Shown here: positions 1-13,358 of the stretch, piece by piece
Numbering within the stretch: position 1 is the first letter of the stretch
Layout of the letters: every line of letters starts with the position of its first letter
DNA from: Daucus carota subsp. sativus
Taxonomy: Eukaryota > Streptophyta > Magnoliopsida > Apiales > Apiaceae
NCBI RefSeq assembly: GCF_001625215.2
Contig: NC_030386.2
Coordinates: forward strand, 22,972,545-23,036,544
Reading direction: 5' to 3'
Length of the DNA stretch: 64,000 nucleotides
The notes under the pieces: generated by a model
Databases searched by the model: none
The model's input: only the letters and a program-made list of their open reading frames with translations
Told to the model about the DNA's origin: nothing
Program-made: the position numbers and the translations under genes

Positions 1-628
1 GTGCAAGTTCTTCTATTCCCATTCACTCCATTGCTGGCTATTGCTCCCCGATCCACGTAATTTATCAAGTTAATCACACAAAATATTAACAGTAACCTGA
101 AAACATAGCAAGCGCAAACAATAAAAACATATTTAATCCTCACTAAATGTATAAAATTTGCAACTGCTTAAACCAGTAGCCAATTACAATTGTTCAGAGC
201 ACACATTGGCCAATTCTTCAAGAACAGAAATTAATAAAACGAAAAAGAAAAGCCTGGTTTACTGTAGTCTACCCTTTTCCACTACTTTCACATCCAAAGA
301 ACAAGAATGTCATCAAGTACAAAACCTTTTCTTGTAAAAAAACAGTCAAGTATTATTCCTCTAAAATCTAAAAAACCCAATTTGTAAATGAGTAGAGTTT
401 TCACCTTTTTGATGACCCAGATGAAAAAGAACACATAAAACATATCAAAAATTAAAATTTTCCACAAAAATCAAGAAAGAAAAGACAATACCTTTTTGGG
501 GTAAACCAAGAAGCATCTGAAGATGAGAGCAAAATTGAAGCTTTCCCCGTGTCTGTATCAACAGGCACAACTGCAGAGTCCTTGGCCTCCTCATTTTCTT
601 GTCTTGCTTTTGGAACTTCTTCTCCCAT
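1..628 (-). CDS. Spinster-like MFS transporter, 5' part (truncated by window edge)
   Basis: This is the first part of a probable sphingolipid-transporter Spinster homologue (major facilitator superfamily). Exon 1 is 492-628 (45 codons plus 2 bases, starting MGEEVPKARQ), with a GT donor at 490-491. Exon 2 is 96 down to base 1, after an AG acceptor at 97-98. The junction is in phase and gives WFTPKRLLLIFCVINLINYV, followed by DRGAIASNGVNG. That INYVDRG..ASNGVNG block at the end of the first membrane helix is a hallmark of plant Spinster-like proteins. The acidic N-terminal tail before the first helix is normal for the family. The rest of the gene lies outside the window, so substrate and completeness cannot be judged. 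The family assignment rests on one conserved block. Confidence 0.8.
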
Positions 629-2680
629 TTATTCACAAAAATATATACTTTCTGAATATATGTATCTACAAGTACAGTGTGATAAAGAATGGAATATAAA
701 GGATGGGATTCACATGCGATATTGTTAGTAGTAGTAATCCAGTTGTAAAATGTAGTGATTCAGAAAGCTTTATATAAATCGTGGGTTAATTGTGCAGTGT
801 CAGAGTTTGAGAAAATATCATTAGTCCAGTGCTTCAACACGATGTCAGATTTGTGGGATATTGTATGTCATCTTAATTTTAAAATTGCTCAAAAGATGTT
901 TAAGGGAATTTAAATTGGATAAAAATTAAAATTTATGTTATATCAATAATTTCTACGTTTTTTATTATATTTATACTTGTATGTAATGATAATAGTAAAA
1001 GGATACCTCATCCAATATGGATGGGAAAAGGTAAAAAGTTACCAATTTTAGGGGACTTTTGTTCATATGCAGAATGGAATGACAAAGTTCATGCCCCTGT
1101 TTTCACCGAGCAGAAGCTGCTTGCAGGTTTTGTTTTATTTTTCAAAAAATAAGTCCAGATCTCATATATTTTGAAAGTAATGTTCTGAATAACAGACATT
1201 AAAAAAGTCTCCAAATATTCATCAGTGGCTAATATGAAAACGCTAGATCGTGTAATGTTTTTGCTGTTTTAACCCAGCAAAACGCTACACCATGCAGCAT
1301 TCTATTAGGCTTAACCTAATTAAACGCTACACTATCTACTATCTAGTGTTCTGTTGGGATAGGAATCATAGGATAACCTAACGGAACACCAGACGATATA
1401 GCGTTTTTGATAAATAATCAAACGTTACACGATGTAACGTTACAAAATGATATTTGGGGAGGGCATTTTTTCGGTTTTTAGCGCATTAATGATGGATATA
1501 TTGATAGTTGGGGCCAACACCCTTATTTTGTCGTGTTCATGTAAATAAGTAGAAGCACTTTCTCCCTTTTTTTTTTGTCGCGTTTATATAAATAAGTAGA
1601 AGCACTTTTAATAAGTTGAGGATGCTAACTTCTCTCTCAGAGCTTATACTTCTTTTCCAAATACTTTATTAACTTTTTTACTTCTAACTTTTAATTAACT
1701 TATTTATTTTAGGTGACTGTTTGGGTAAGTTTAAAATAAGTGCTTATAGCTTAAAGTTAAGAAATAAAGCAGAAGTTATAAGCAAGTTTAGACTTATAAG
1801 TGATTAAAGTGTTTGGAAAAGAAGTAAAAGTCATGAACAAAAGTTAGCATTCTCAACTTTTTTAAGTTTTTTTTTTACTTTTTACACAAATGGTACTAAC
1901 TTATAAACTCGGCTTATAGGTGGTGTCCAAACACCCCCAAATAAGAATTCATTTTATTTTTTTTTAAGTTTGCTCAAACAACTCCCGTATATTATCAGCG
2001 TTAGTAGAGCACAACACAAATCGATGTGTTTTTGGTCTTTGGATAAATCGCACCTGAAACCCAAATTTTTGTTTTAGAAATTAAAATAAATTTTAGATTT
2101 TGACTAATTGTAAAATAATTTTGATTATAATATTTAAAAATTAAGTTAAATCAAAACATTATTCTATGTAAAATAAATATATCAATTTATAGGTAGATTA
2201 TTCTTAATTAAATGGACAATCAGATTAATGATCGGATGTTTACTGCACAAGAGTACTCGTCCAGTCGTCCTACTGGAGAGGAGTACCCATCATAATTCAT
2301 GCAACAATGCAAAGGAGCTATCGAAGCAATTCTTATAGCTAAGAACTTCAACTAGTTCAATTATAATGTCCTCAATCCCAAATAAGATGAATATCAAGAA
2401 CATGTACAAAACTAAGATTTTGTTGATTATGTACAGTAGCTAGCTTGGCCACCAAAACATGAAACTAAGTATAAACTCTGCAGGAACTCTGTTGTCAAAC
2501 TCTGCATGGTCTTTTATGTATCAACACTATTGGCCGGCCTCCTCCCTTAACCAAGACGAAACTGGCTGCACAACGAAGTTGCATGCTCGAGTTCATTCCC
2601 TCATTGTTGAAACAAATTTCCTAGGATAGCAATTGGCAGTACATCAATGGATCTGCGTAGTTTTCTCCATTACAAGATCA
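629..2680. other. Intergenic, repeat-rich
   Basis: No coding signal is visible. About 1220-1440 has several degenerate copies of a word like aacgctacac/gtagcgtttt in both orientations. About 1540-1945 is a run rich in aagtagaagcactt and cttataagt words, with facing ctgtttggg and gtgtccaaacaccc ends that look like an old MITE. 1946-2680 is AT-rich and holds the 3' flank of KEA3. Confidence 0.5.
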
Positions 2681-5600
2681 TTATGGTAGTGGAGAATTGT
2701 CATCTGTATCCAGTTCACAATACAAAACGCCTCGACCAATCTCAGATTGGTCCGAGTCATCCTTATACTCCAACCGATCATCTTCCTTTGCCAGTGTTTG
2801 TACGCGACTTGCATCTCTTTGGTTTACACGACTTCCGTCTCTCTGGTTCACACTCTGTGATTCGTCTTTTATTGCGAGAGATTGTACAAGTGTACGGGTG
2901 TTAACCAAGTCCCCCACTCGTACCTTGTTCAGCAGAGTACACATTACTCAGTGAGGTACATCGAAAGATCTAAGTAGAAGTACATTGCAAAATTTCATAT
3001 ATATAAATCATATGTAACCAAGAGGATATAAACACATTTTTCGTAATACAAGGGCAGGTAGATATAAGTCTGTATGGATAATTCTATTACAGAATGTATC
3101 ATGAAAAATGTGTTTTATATCCTCATAGAGAAAAGTACTGGGATTTGAAGTGTATTTAATCATTATTAGTACCAGATTAAGTGACCAGTCTATCTAAAAC
3201 CTTAAGGTGTGTATGCCTACGAATGCATTATGCACATGGAAGACAATCTAATCAACCACAATTTGGAGGCTAAGAACTACGATCGACCTTCTTAATACCT
3301 GAGCACTGCAGATGACGTTAGACAATTCATCTGCAAATACCCTCGTATGTATGCAAGAGGCTAGAAAATTAAAATTTGTAGAGATAGTAAAATGTAAGTC
3401 ACCAAGTCTAGAGTGCCTGCAAGTAAACTAGACAGCACCAACTGTAAAATTATGTATTTGAGTAATGATACCTGCATAGACTTCATGAGATCAGTTTCTT
3501 TAGCTGCAGTTCTATCAGCGGATTGAGCTTGTTGTTCCATGGAATCTCTAACAAGCTGACTTAAAAAAGAGACGTCATCGGACATTACACCAAGCCCTTT
3601 CAAAAGCTTAGAACCCAGCTGCAGACTTGTCTGCATTAATATATAATATTTTGGTCATAATTTCAAGCAAACATTGTATATATTGGTCAGAACGCCAAAC
3701 AAACAGTGGAGAAAGTTTCCCTGTTTGAGATGATAACAAATTATGAAAGTTTAATACCTCAGCATTTTCAAGAATAGCGTCTGTTGCACCTGCCTCCTTC
3801 AAATCCAAGAGATGGTCGAGGTCTACCGCTCGAGCATAAATTGGGGTCTGCAAAAAAATAGTTTTACCTAGTGATTTACATCAGAAACGTCAACAGCTTA
3901 TAAACATTAAAGATAATATACTTTTATAAAATTCAAAGATTGCACGGTGACATATTCAGTCCTTGACCCTGTGATGAATTTTGGCAACGAAAAAGTCATG
4001 CATTTGAGACAAATAATATAATCAGATGCGAGATATTGCAATTTGATCAAAGTTTTCTTCTAGATAGCTGGTTAGGTGGCATAAAAGATCAGGAGTTCAA
4101 GAATAAATGAATCAATATATTATCTGAATCAAGATATACAGGCTTCTTCCCCCTAGAATGTTAGAGGAATGAATAGCCTGTGTTTTCTTTACGAGAGCTG
4201 AGCAGAGTAAAATTACTGCAGGGAAGGCAAGCCGAATCCTTTGAACAGCCTCAAGTGCCCTCTCCCTTTTACTGTACATGACCATGACAGCTTTTGGATT
4301 AGAAATACCAGCAGACTGCAAAACTGCCGGGCGTGAACCATCACCGTAGAGAACCGGAAAACCAAGATTTGTAGCTCCCTGTTTCAGAGAAATTAGTTGT
4401 TTAATACAGTATATGTTTTGTGCATAAGGTATATTTTTGCAATCAATGATACTAATTGCCTTTTGAAGTTTAATGTGACTAGGTCTAGGTGCAAGTGCAA
4501 GTTTGCTTTAAAGGAAGCACATGCCATATGGCCTTTCTACAAATAGTAAAGAATAAAATATCAACATCTATGACCATGCAAAATATGTCCTTAATGGAGG
4601 ATATATAGCAAAGAAATTGTTAATATAATAATATCTACTATATTCTCTGCCCTACCCATTCAAATGATTACTTGACCTGCAAAGAAGATGGTGCGATGCA
4701 GAGAGACATTTAATAATAAATTGATTGATCATATCTTTCTGCACATAATCCTTCCATTGTTAGGGAATCAAAACTACAAGAAATAAATAAAAGGCATTTA
4801 CCAAAGCTCGTGTATCAGACTAAAGTTCAATACAACCTTTACCTACCTTCACTATAGAAAGATCAAGATCAAAAGCTACACAAGGCCATCCAACAGCATT
4901 ACCATCTCCTCCAGAAGCCAGAGGAGTGGACAAAAAATTGGCAAGGACCTATATCACAATTTGCAATTAGTCAGAGGGAGGGCCCTGCCAGAGAGGCAGA
5001 TTAAAATAACTTTCACAAAAATTCTTTCACCTGTCCCATCTGCCCAAATCCAAGAATAACGACTGGTTCAGTAGCACCAAAATTTACAGCATCAGCAATT
5101 TTCTGTTACAAGTATTATAATCATCAAACAAAAAATTGCCTATATACAAAAGAGAACTTTCATGAGGGAGGAAAAAAAGAAGCAGTTCCTTGCTAAACAA
5201 CTTACATAATCTTTTTCAACGTTTTTAGCAATAAACTCAGAAGCCTTTCGTCCAACATCATTGAGCAGAGGAGTTAGTGCCATAGAGAACACGACGACTA
5301 TAATGAGAAGCTTGTTCAGTTCAAGTGGTAGCACCCCAAGCCTACAATAATCCCGCAATCCACAAATGAAGTACCAAATAAGCATGTATATCACATGATA
5401 TCACATAAAACCATCCATCAACCTGTTTGCTAGTGAAAAAACAACAAATCCGAATTCACCTCCCTGAGACAGAAGCAGTCCAATCCTTACACTTTCTTGC
5501 AGTGTCAGTCCAACGCGAGGACCAATTGCTGTTATAATTAGAGTCTTAATAGCAATTAAACCTGCCAAGAGCGCAATTACATTTGGCCACTCTCGCAAAA

Positions 5601-8600
5601 GAAGCTGTGCATGGAAATGACAAAAGTAAACCTCGGTTCAGCAGAGCTACTTAGTCATCATTCAAGAGAAAAAACAATTTATTAATTAATGGCATGATTA
5701 GTTTAACGCATTAGCAATTAATTTCATAGAACCAATAACGCATAGACATAGTTGAGTCAACTTGTCTTTAAAGTAAGTATATTAAGGAAAGAAAAGGCAC
5801 AGTTCAATTGTGAAAGTTTTATTTGGCTAAGAACAGAAGTACCCTGTGACCAAATAAGAAAAAAAGAAGAGCAAAATACATGTTTTTTCTGTAAGAAAAA
5901 GATATAGGGTTACCTCTGTGTCAATAGAAGTTCCGGTAGTGACAAAAAATAACCCAAGAAGTAAACCTCTAAAAGGTCTTATATCAGCTTCAATTTGCGT
6001 TCGGAAATTTGTTTCTGCCAAAAGAGCCCCAGCCAAGAATGCTCCAAGCTGTATATTAAGTCAGAATTCAATCAATTTAACCGCTTCACTGCAATAATGC
6101 TACATCAATGTTGTCAGTATAAAAGAAATATATACTAAACCGTATCACTGAAGCCCAACTTCTGTGTTATAAGTGATGTCCCAGCAACTGTAAGTAGGCA
6201 GAGAGCAACAAAAGCTTCGGAACTTCTTGCTTCCGCAACAAACTGCAAGATGAATATTTAAAGTGGTAAGCACAATCCAGTTATATCCAATTGTTTCTGG
6301 AGATTTCCATAAACTGAAGAATACTTTCATACCTCAAAAATTCTCCTAAGAAAATACTTTCCTCCAAAAGAAAGCAGACCTAGTCCACCTAAAGCCTTCA
6401 AACTTTCTTTAACAAGCATTGGCCAAATACTTTCCTCAAGTGGATTCTATAAAAAATCATATCAACATTAAGGGAGGAGAAACAAGTACTGGAATGCTTC
6501 TGACAAGCTAAAAACCAACTTCTTTTCATAGAAAAACAGGGTTTTGGCAGGGGCTTTATCTCGATACTCACACACAGATGCCTCCACTGAAGCTAAAAAA
6601 CCCTCTTATTACTAAGGTAAGAGGGTATCTTATGTAGGGATGACATATCTTCACAATAACAAAGGCACACAACTTTTAGAAAAATATGAAGATTTCTTTA
6701 ACATGTTTGTATAAAAAAAGGGTAAAACTCCTAAAATAAATTGCAAATAAAAGATCAAAAAGAAAAAAATTGCAGATGTAGCATATATGGTCAATAATAA
6801 GAGTTTATGTATACCTGGCTCTCCAGCACCGGAAGTATGACTAAAAGAGGAACAACTGCTATATCCTACAAAATTCGAAGTATAGATTCAAAATGCATGA
6901 TGACTCAAATACCTTTCAGAATATTTGCATCATATACTGGTTACTAATACAGCAGACTAAATATAGGGACAACAACTCAGTTACGTAATGCTTTAAGTTT
7001 GGAAGTATTAACGCAAAAAAGTGGAACCTGTAATAGAAGTATCCCTAGAGTTGCTGAGCCGAATCTAGTTGGTAGCTCACCCTTCTCTGCAAGAAGCTAT
7101 ACAACTCTAAATAAGAAAAGTACCATCATCTTATTTTGTTAACTGAAATGACCTTCACTGCATGAGCAAAAGCGAATGCATCTATTTGTAAACAGCAGGG
7201 TTATTTTAACTGGACATATATATAGTTTAGTACCTGAAGGACAAAAGCCGAAGAAGACAATGAGAGTGCAGCACCAATTACTATAGCCTCATCAATACTT
7301 CTGATGTTAACCTGATAGTTGTTATCAATAAGCCAGCAAGGTTAACAATATACAACATAAATCAATTCATGTGAATGAGAAAAACCAATGTAATACTTCA
7401 GAGTAAATACAAAATTTTACTAAAATATTGAAAGATGCTATGTATATGTAATATGTATATTTTAGTAATAACAATTCTAAAAGAATAATAAAATAGGAAT
7501 AACTCACCACGTCAGATCTTGAATGAAACAGAAACTCCAGAATTCGAGTGCCAATAGCCCCATTAGGTGGAAGCTCAAATGCTGTGAAAGCAAGAGTACA
7601 TAATACAACCTTCAATAAGATGAATTGAAGATATTAGGAAATAAAAATACGATAATGCAATTACGGAAGCTAGCATACAATATGATAATGTTCATTTTTG
7701 TTTCTTAAAGTTATAATATCAGTGTCAATTTGCATTTGCACTTGCCAACAAGAAGAGGGCCATCATAAATAAAAGAAGCTATTGGCTTTATGCTAATCTG
7801 CTTCAAGTAGAAGGCATCTGGGAGACAAGAAGGTGAAAGATCTGCAAGATTTTGCTTACACATGTAATGATTATGCAGAGTAGATTCTAATTTGTGCATA
7901 ATATTACATTTGAATTTAGGTCATTATTAGGTTTAACAGGAATTATTAAATAGACTTATTAAATAGACTGACTAACATACTCGAGTACTCGAGCTGTATA
8001 TTGAACATACACGGAGCAGATAAACAAACAAATTTTTAATTAAACGGATGAGAGTGGGAGGACTTGAACCCAAGACCCCTCCCTAAACCAAGCTCCGATA
8101 CCATGTTAGGTAAACAGACCATTTCAAACCTTAAGGTTTTAGAGGAAGGCCCCAACTGGATCTTATATTATTCAACCGATAAAACTTAAAACTTGTACAC
8201 TTTATCCAAGTATACACAGTTTTAGTGAAGCTATCTAGCTTCCAAACTACATAAACACAGTAATAAACTATTACCTGAGTCAATCCCATTCCAAAGGCAA
8301 ATTTTGCAAGAGCTTTTAGACGTGCAAGTGAAAGCTCTAAGCCCATCTCAAAAAGCTGCAAAAATAAAATATTTTAGTCGACCTCTTTACCATCCAAGTC
8401 CTTACACCAACAAAAGACTATTATGTACAAAAACATTGTAAACCTAGACATAGACACCATGAACCAAGTGGATGATGTTTAATATATTCTAAGTACATTA
8501 CTTGTAAAACTTTAGATTTAGGAGGCCACAAATATTCCAATATCTGATCCCAAACCCTGATAATGGAATATCCTTAAAATTTCCCAACTTATCTTTTACG

Positions 8601-11600
8601 TGCTCCTTTTTATTCTAACAGTTGATTTTCCAACTTAAGTATCTTTTGCTATAGGATAATTTCTAAAGAGTTATTACATTAGTAGCATCATACTACATAT
8701 AGAAACTATAACTTGAAACCAGTTTCAATCTTATAGATAAGTAAATAATTCAGAAAACACATTCAGTTCTAGCTATATTTAGTATCAGATTTGTGGGAAA
8801 ATTTTATATCAGAGGCATATATTATAAATAAAGCATAAGATTTACCAAAAAGAGGATCCCCCACTCAGAAAGAACTTTAACATCTGTAAGATTCCTTATC
8901 AAGCCAAACTGATTAAGCACGATCCCAGCAAAGAAGAAACCTAGTATCTGTAAACAAGAATTTAGTCCACATTCTATTCAACATAGGTACTTTGCTATTT
9001 TTTGGAAGAAGAATAAACGATAAAAGAGAGTGCCCGTAATACAAAAGAATTGCTATGTTTAGGTGATATAAAGTTTTTATTTGTAAACACATAATGTTTA
9101 TGTTTAATTATCATAACCGTAATGTTGTTGATTGGATGTAGCCTTTTTTTGTTTTGCTTAATGGCTATAACCTTCTACTTTGTCTAGTTCAATTTTATAT
9201 TTTAATATTGTATGATAGTCATATATTCATGAGCCATACTTGCTGTTCTATAGGTCTTCATGCAATTTGCATACATTTAAACTGTACTAGTGTTGTGTTA
9301 ATAAGTTCACTTATCCCTTTGACATTATATACCTCGGAAATTACAGTTGAAACTAGATAACTTTACTACCTTTTCTCTTCTTTAAACAGGATCAAAGAGT
9401 AAACCAAACATCACTTTAGTCTTTACAAATTTTCATTAATGTTATCGTTTACATGTTGTAAGTACCAGCTGCCAGCAAGGGTAAACTGAATTTCAAAAGA
9501 ACAAATAACTATTTCAAATAGATTTAGATCCTTTATCCTCAAAATTAAGGGATAAATTATTTAGAAAAAAGAGTTGACAGCAAAATATACCATTATCTTC
9601 CAGGTGCAACTAATTAACTACTGTCACAAGAGCTTCCTGTTTTAGCTAAATGCCTCTTTCAGCCAAAGAAGTTAAACCTTAAAATTTGGATCATGTAGAA
9701 CAAGCTAGACTTACGGTCTTAAGATTATACTGGAAAAAAAAAAGTTTTAAAGCTAATAAAAACTGCAGCATTTTAATTTCAAAATAATAGTTACTATTTC
9801 TAAGTACTAAAAAAAGAGTTCACCTCTTGAACTCATAACCAATTTAATAGGAAAACATACTCCTATCATCTTCTTCACTCATTATTAAAATCAGTTAAGT
9901 TCATGCATTATCACATACTTCAGCTTTCTATTCTGAAGTAGTCAGTACTGCACTATTAAGTTCAAAATTCTGTACAGCAATGAGCAAACTCTTCATTGTT
10001 GACCTATTGCATGGTTCCCTTCCTCTAATTGTACAAATGATTTTAATCGTACAAGTTAGATCAATCTAAAGTTTAGCAGACATTAGGTATCTACATGTAT
10101 GAAGATATTATCTTTTCTAGATACAAGTGTATACGCAACACTTACAGGGCTAGCTTTGATGATCTTGAATGCAGGAACAATCATGACTGTAACTATTAAG
10201 AATGTCAAAGTATCCAATCCTAGGTCATTGATGACGTCAATAGCACTCGCAACATCAAGTGCAGCACATATATGAATTTTTTTGTTGCGAGCCTGCTTGT
10301 GGTTGAAATAGTACTCTTTGCCACCAAAAGTTGAAGAAGCTAAAGAGGAAGCATCCCGCAAGACATTAGATGAACTGCTAGAACAATGATTTATTCTGTG
10401 TAATGTAGAGAAAGCAGGTCCACAGACCAGTCTTTGATATGTGCAGGAGACAGTGAAAAAATGACGACTAAAACGTGAAGCATGAGAAGAAACTTTAAGT
10501 GTAATAGCTTCGTATCCCTGCACATGGTCCATAAGGTTTCATTAGCACAGATATCCCCTTACAAGACATTGAGAAATTTACATCAGCAGCTCAAAAGATG
10601 TGATACATGGAAAGACAGATGACACCCTCATTGCAATTAAGTTCACGAAACATCATAAATATGAACACCCTAAAGGCCTAAACTTCCGAAGCATTAGGAA
10701 GGAAAGTTAGACACTGTGAACCATCAAACCACAGCAAAGAATGCTGCAAACTGCAATAAATAGGACCCAATTGTTTAAAAAACCAAACAGTGTCAGGGAA
10801 TTAACAACTTAATTATTAAAGGGCCCCAATATCCGATTGCCTGTATATATTTAAAGCAAAACTTCTTAGTTTGAAAGACATCAGCAGGTACTCAACAATT
10901 AGTCAGTTCCCACTACATCACAAAGGTGATCTCTTTTCTGTATTGTTGTTTTTAAGTATATATGTCCAAAGTGTACACAAGCATTGCTTGGACAATCTTT
11001 TTCAAAGACCAGAATGTGACTTAACAACTTATAATCTGGTAAAGTTAGGCTTACTATTACCAAGAGTCAATTAAGTTTTCATACTAGCACAATATGCTCT
11101 CTATCATCTCATCCTCCTATAATGTGTAGAAATCACACAAATAAAAGCTATTATATGGTGTGTAGATTATAACTATAGGTAATGTTTAAGTGACTAGAAA
11201 TGATGGCTTGCATATCGGTAGCAACCACAAAGTTGTGCTACCGGAATAAAGTTAAAAGGATAATGGCCGGAAAATATAATGCTAACATTTCAGTAGCAAC
11301 TCCAAATCTCAGCAACCTAGACTTGAACTCATGGATACGCTAATATAACTATCCACAAACTTTGAACCTATACATTACAAAATACATACTCAGCTACCAA
11401 TTCAACATATATACATATCACAAATTAAATTTCAGAAAATCACTGTGCACAAACAAACTCAAACAACACTTTCCACAAAATTACATGCTTTAAAATACCA
11501 ATAACTTCATTAGGCATCACATTCATATTCCAAGAATTTGATCAAAGAAGAGACATGAAAGCAATGATTTAGAAGCAATGATGATAAAGATGAAAACTTT

Positions 11601-11650
11601 ACCTTAGGGAGGCTATAGCAAGCAATTGGGTCAAGCAGCATGATGTTCAT
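2681..11650 (-). CDS. KEA3: K+ efflux antiporter KEA3, chloroplast (19 exons, about 799 aa)
   Basis: KEA3 is a CPA2-family K+/H+ exchanger of the thylakoid membrane that relaxes the proton gradient when light falls. Coding exons in transcript order: 11603-11650, 10146-10517, 8846-8947, 8275-8355, 7508-7609, 7234-7311, 7028-7096, 6815-6865, 6333-6446, 6141-6242, 5914-6048, 5423-5604, 5206-5341, 5031-5102, 4847-4948, 4217-4378, 3758-3847, 3472-3630, 2681-2923. All joins keep frame and use AG/GT sites. Residues 1 to about 110 resemble a plastid transit region. The transporter domain follows (about 120-515), with LFEMGLELSLARLKALAKFA, LGAFLAGALLAETNFRTQIE and LLLSQGGEFGFVVFSLANR. A KTN/RCK nucleotide-binding domain starts near residue 535 with the GFGQMGQ loop. 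The 80-residue C-terminal exon is hydrophilic and contains a doubled VNQRD motif. Length is close to Arabidopsis KEA3. A second ATG at codon 4 is possible. Other KEA family members fit less well. Confidence 0.93.
8040..8112 (-). repeat. tRNA-like SINE fragment inside KEA3 intron 4
   Basis: Read on the minus strand, the segment starts acatggtatcggagc and contains gggttcaagtcctcc, an RNA polymerase III B-box-like word. This is the usual look of a tRNA-derived retroelement fragment in plants. It lies in the 664-bp intron between exons 7508-7609 and 8275-8355. No poly-A tail or target duplication could be defined, so it may be a fragment. Confidence 0.4.
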
Positions 11651-12411
11651 AGTAGAGGAAGAAGGGTGAGTTTAAGGAAGATTAAAAGCATTTCAAGAAA
11701 CACCCAGAAATTAATTAACAGGAAAAACAAGAGAAGCTAAGCTAAGCTACTGACTGAAAAGATTTTGTGTTTGGATAAAGAGAAGCTACTGATCAAAATT
11801 TACTGCTGGAGAAGAGGAGGACGTGTGGCCACACCCACACATTTTATCCCATGCATTTTGGGAGAGAGAGATCATTGTCAGTGTTGCTTGTTGAAAATCT
11901 AGTTCAGTATCAGCCTCTCCTTTTTTTTATTTTTTATTTTCATTTTCTTTTTCCTTTTGATTTTGAATTTTAGTAACGTTTAAAGAATGTCTGAAATACT
12001 TAAATAATCAGAAGTGCAATTTCGGCCCATATTCTTAAATTCTCCTATTTATTGAATTTTTTATCAATTTTTTTATGTCTGTATGTTTTGAAGTGTCTTT
12101 AGTTCCGTGAACTTGGATAGTTCGATGGTTGAACTTTTTTATAATGAAGTTTTTATTTATTTGTTTTTTTGTAATATTTTTCTCATTTTAATCTTATTCA
12201 ATTTTGTAATCCAAATTCAATCGAGGTTTCCAAACCCAAAACCGTATTATGGGCTGCGATTGTAATTGCGTTTTTAATATTTTTATGTGTGTTTTCTTTT
12301 TCAGGCCCAGTACTTGACCCAATTGCTTGAACATGCTACTTAGAGTTAAGTTGGTTCAGATAGAAGCTGCCATAATTGTATATTCTGCTGCAAAGAATAT
12401 AGAAGCTCTCC
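11651..12411. other. KEA3 upstream region, intergenic
   Basis: This holds the 5' flank of KEA3. A GA-rich stretch (11780-11880) and a T-rich stretch (11920-11960) lie upstream of the start codon. No further gene is seen. Confidence 0.4.
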
Positions 12412-12769
12412 GAGACCATCTCCAATAACGTTGGTTAAAATCGTTGGCTAAATTGGACCTGTAAGACATTATGTAAAATTTGCTGAACTTGTAAGACATT
12501 TTGTTTCAATGATATTGGCTATAATTTAAAAATAGTATGTTATTAATATTTTAAATTGTTAAAATAGAATATATCAGTTCAATATGATAATAAATTATGT
12601 GCAATCTTCCTATAGGTTCGACAAATTTAATCATCCATAGGAGGTTGGCTAAAATTATAGACAACAGAGTGTGGTTGGAGAATGAGTTTTTAGAGAGGTT
12701 AGCTAAATTTTTTATTTTTAGTATGCCAACTCACATTTTACCTAAAGGTTTTGATAGTTGGAGATGCTC
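12412..12769 (-). mobile_element. Tourist-like MITE, copy A (diverged)
   Basis: This is the reverse-orientation, diverged copy of the family at 50743, 51438, 59881 and 62262. It keeps the internal words ggacctgtaagacattatgt, tcagttcaatatg and ccataggaggttggct, and ends in gttggagatgctc. Its left terminal repeat has decayed to gagaccatctccaa and no target duplication is preserved. It is therefore an older insertion than the others. Confidence 0.75.
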
Positions 12770-13061
12770 TGATCTGGTATATTTTGCATTTTCTCTATCA
12801 TGATAAAACTCAAATTATGTCACACCAAAGAATTTTCTCAATGAATTTTGCAAGGAAAAAAAAAATACAATGCATTTTTTGCATGCAAAACTGTCACTCA
12901 TTTCTCAATGCAGTACATTTGCGGTGCACAATTAAAGGAGCTTCTGGTGATTTTGTTGGAGAAACTGAAAAAATCAATGCATTTATTTAGCCTTATTCCA
13001 GGTACAGGACAATGTGGTTATGACTATATAACGAGGACTTGCTGAAGTAACAATCATGGAT

Positions 13062-13345
13062 TCAATGCTAAGAGTCCAGGCCGTTAACAATGCACAGCAT
13101 AACCAGTTGGAACTAGGTAACCTTATTGAGCAGTGTTGTTCTATCCTTAAAAACAAGATTGGTGTTTCGGTTGTTTTTGCTAGAAAGCAGGCAAACAAGG
13201 TAGCTCATTCTTTGGCTAGACTACCTTTAACGCTTAATAGCTTTGTTGATTTTTTGTCTCCTCCATTATGTGCTTTGGAGACACTCTTGTCATATGCTTG
13301 ATTTTAATGAAATTCTCCCTTATTCAAAACAAAAACAAAAAAAAA
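13062..13345 (+). mobile_element. 5'-truncated LINE: RNase H tail with 13-bp target duplication
   Basis: The sequence encodes the end of a plant L1-type polyprotein. The RNase H-like (RVT_3) C-terminus reads VVFARKQANKVAHSLARLP, then FVDFLSPPLCALE, a stop and a short A-rich 3' tail. The block is flanked by identical copies of AACAATCATGGAT at 13049-13061 and 13346-13358, the target-site duplication expected from target-primed reverse transcription. Only about 80 codons remain, so it is a dead 5'-truncated copy. The same tail occurs at 35587 (plus) and 60759 (minus). Confidence 0.82.
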
Positions 13346-13358
13346 AACAATCATGGAT

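Noticed and set aside
7711-7899. Small open frames within KEA3 introns
   Set aside because: They lie in introns with correct splice sites on both sides and show no homology.
8040-8112. Possible functional tRNA gene
   Set aside because: A B-box-like word is present but a full cloverleaf could not be formed; treated as a SINE-like fragment.
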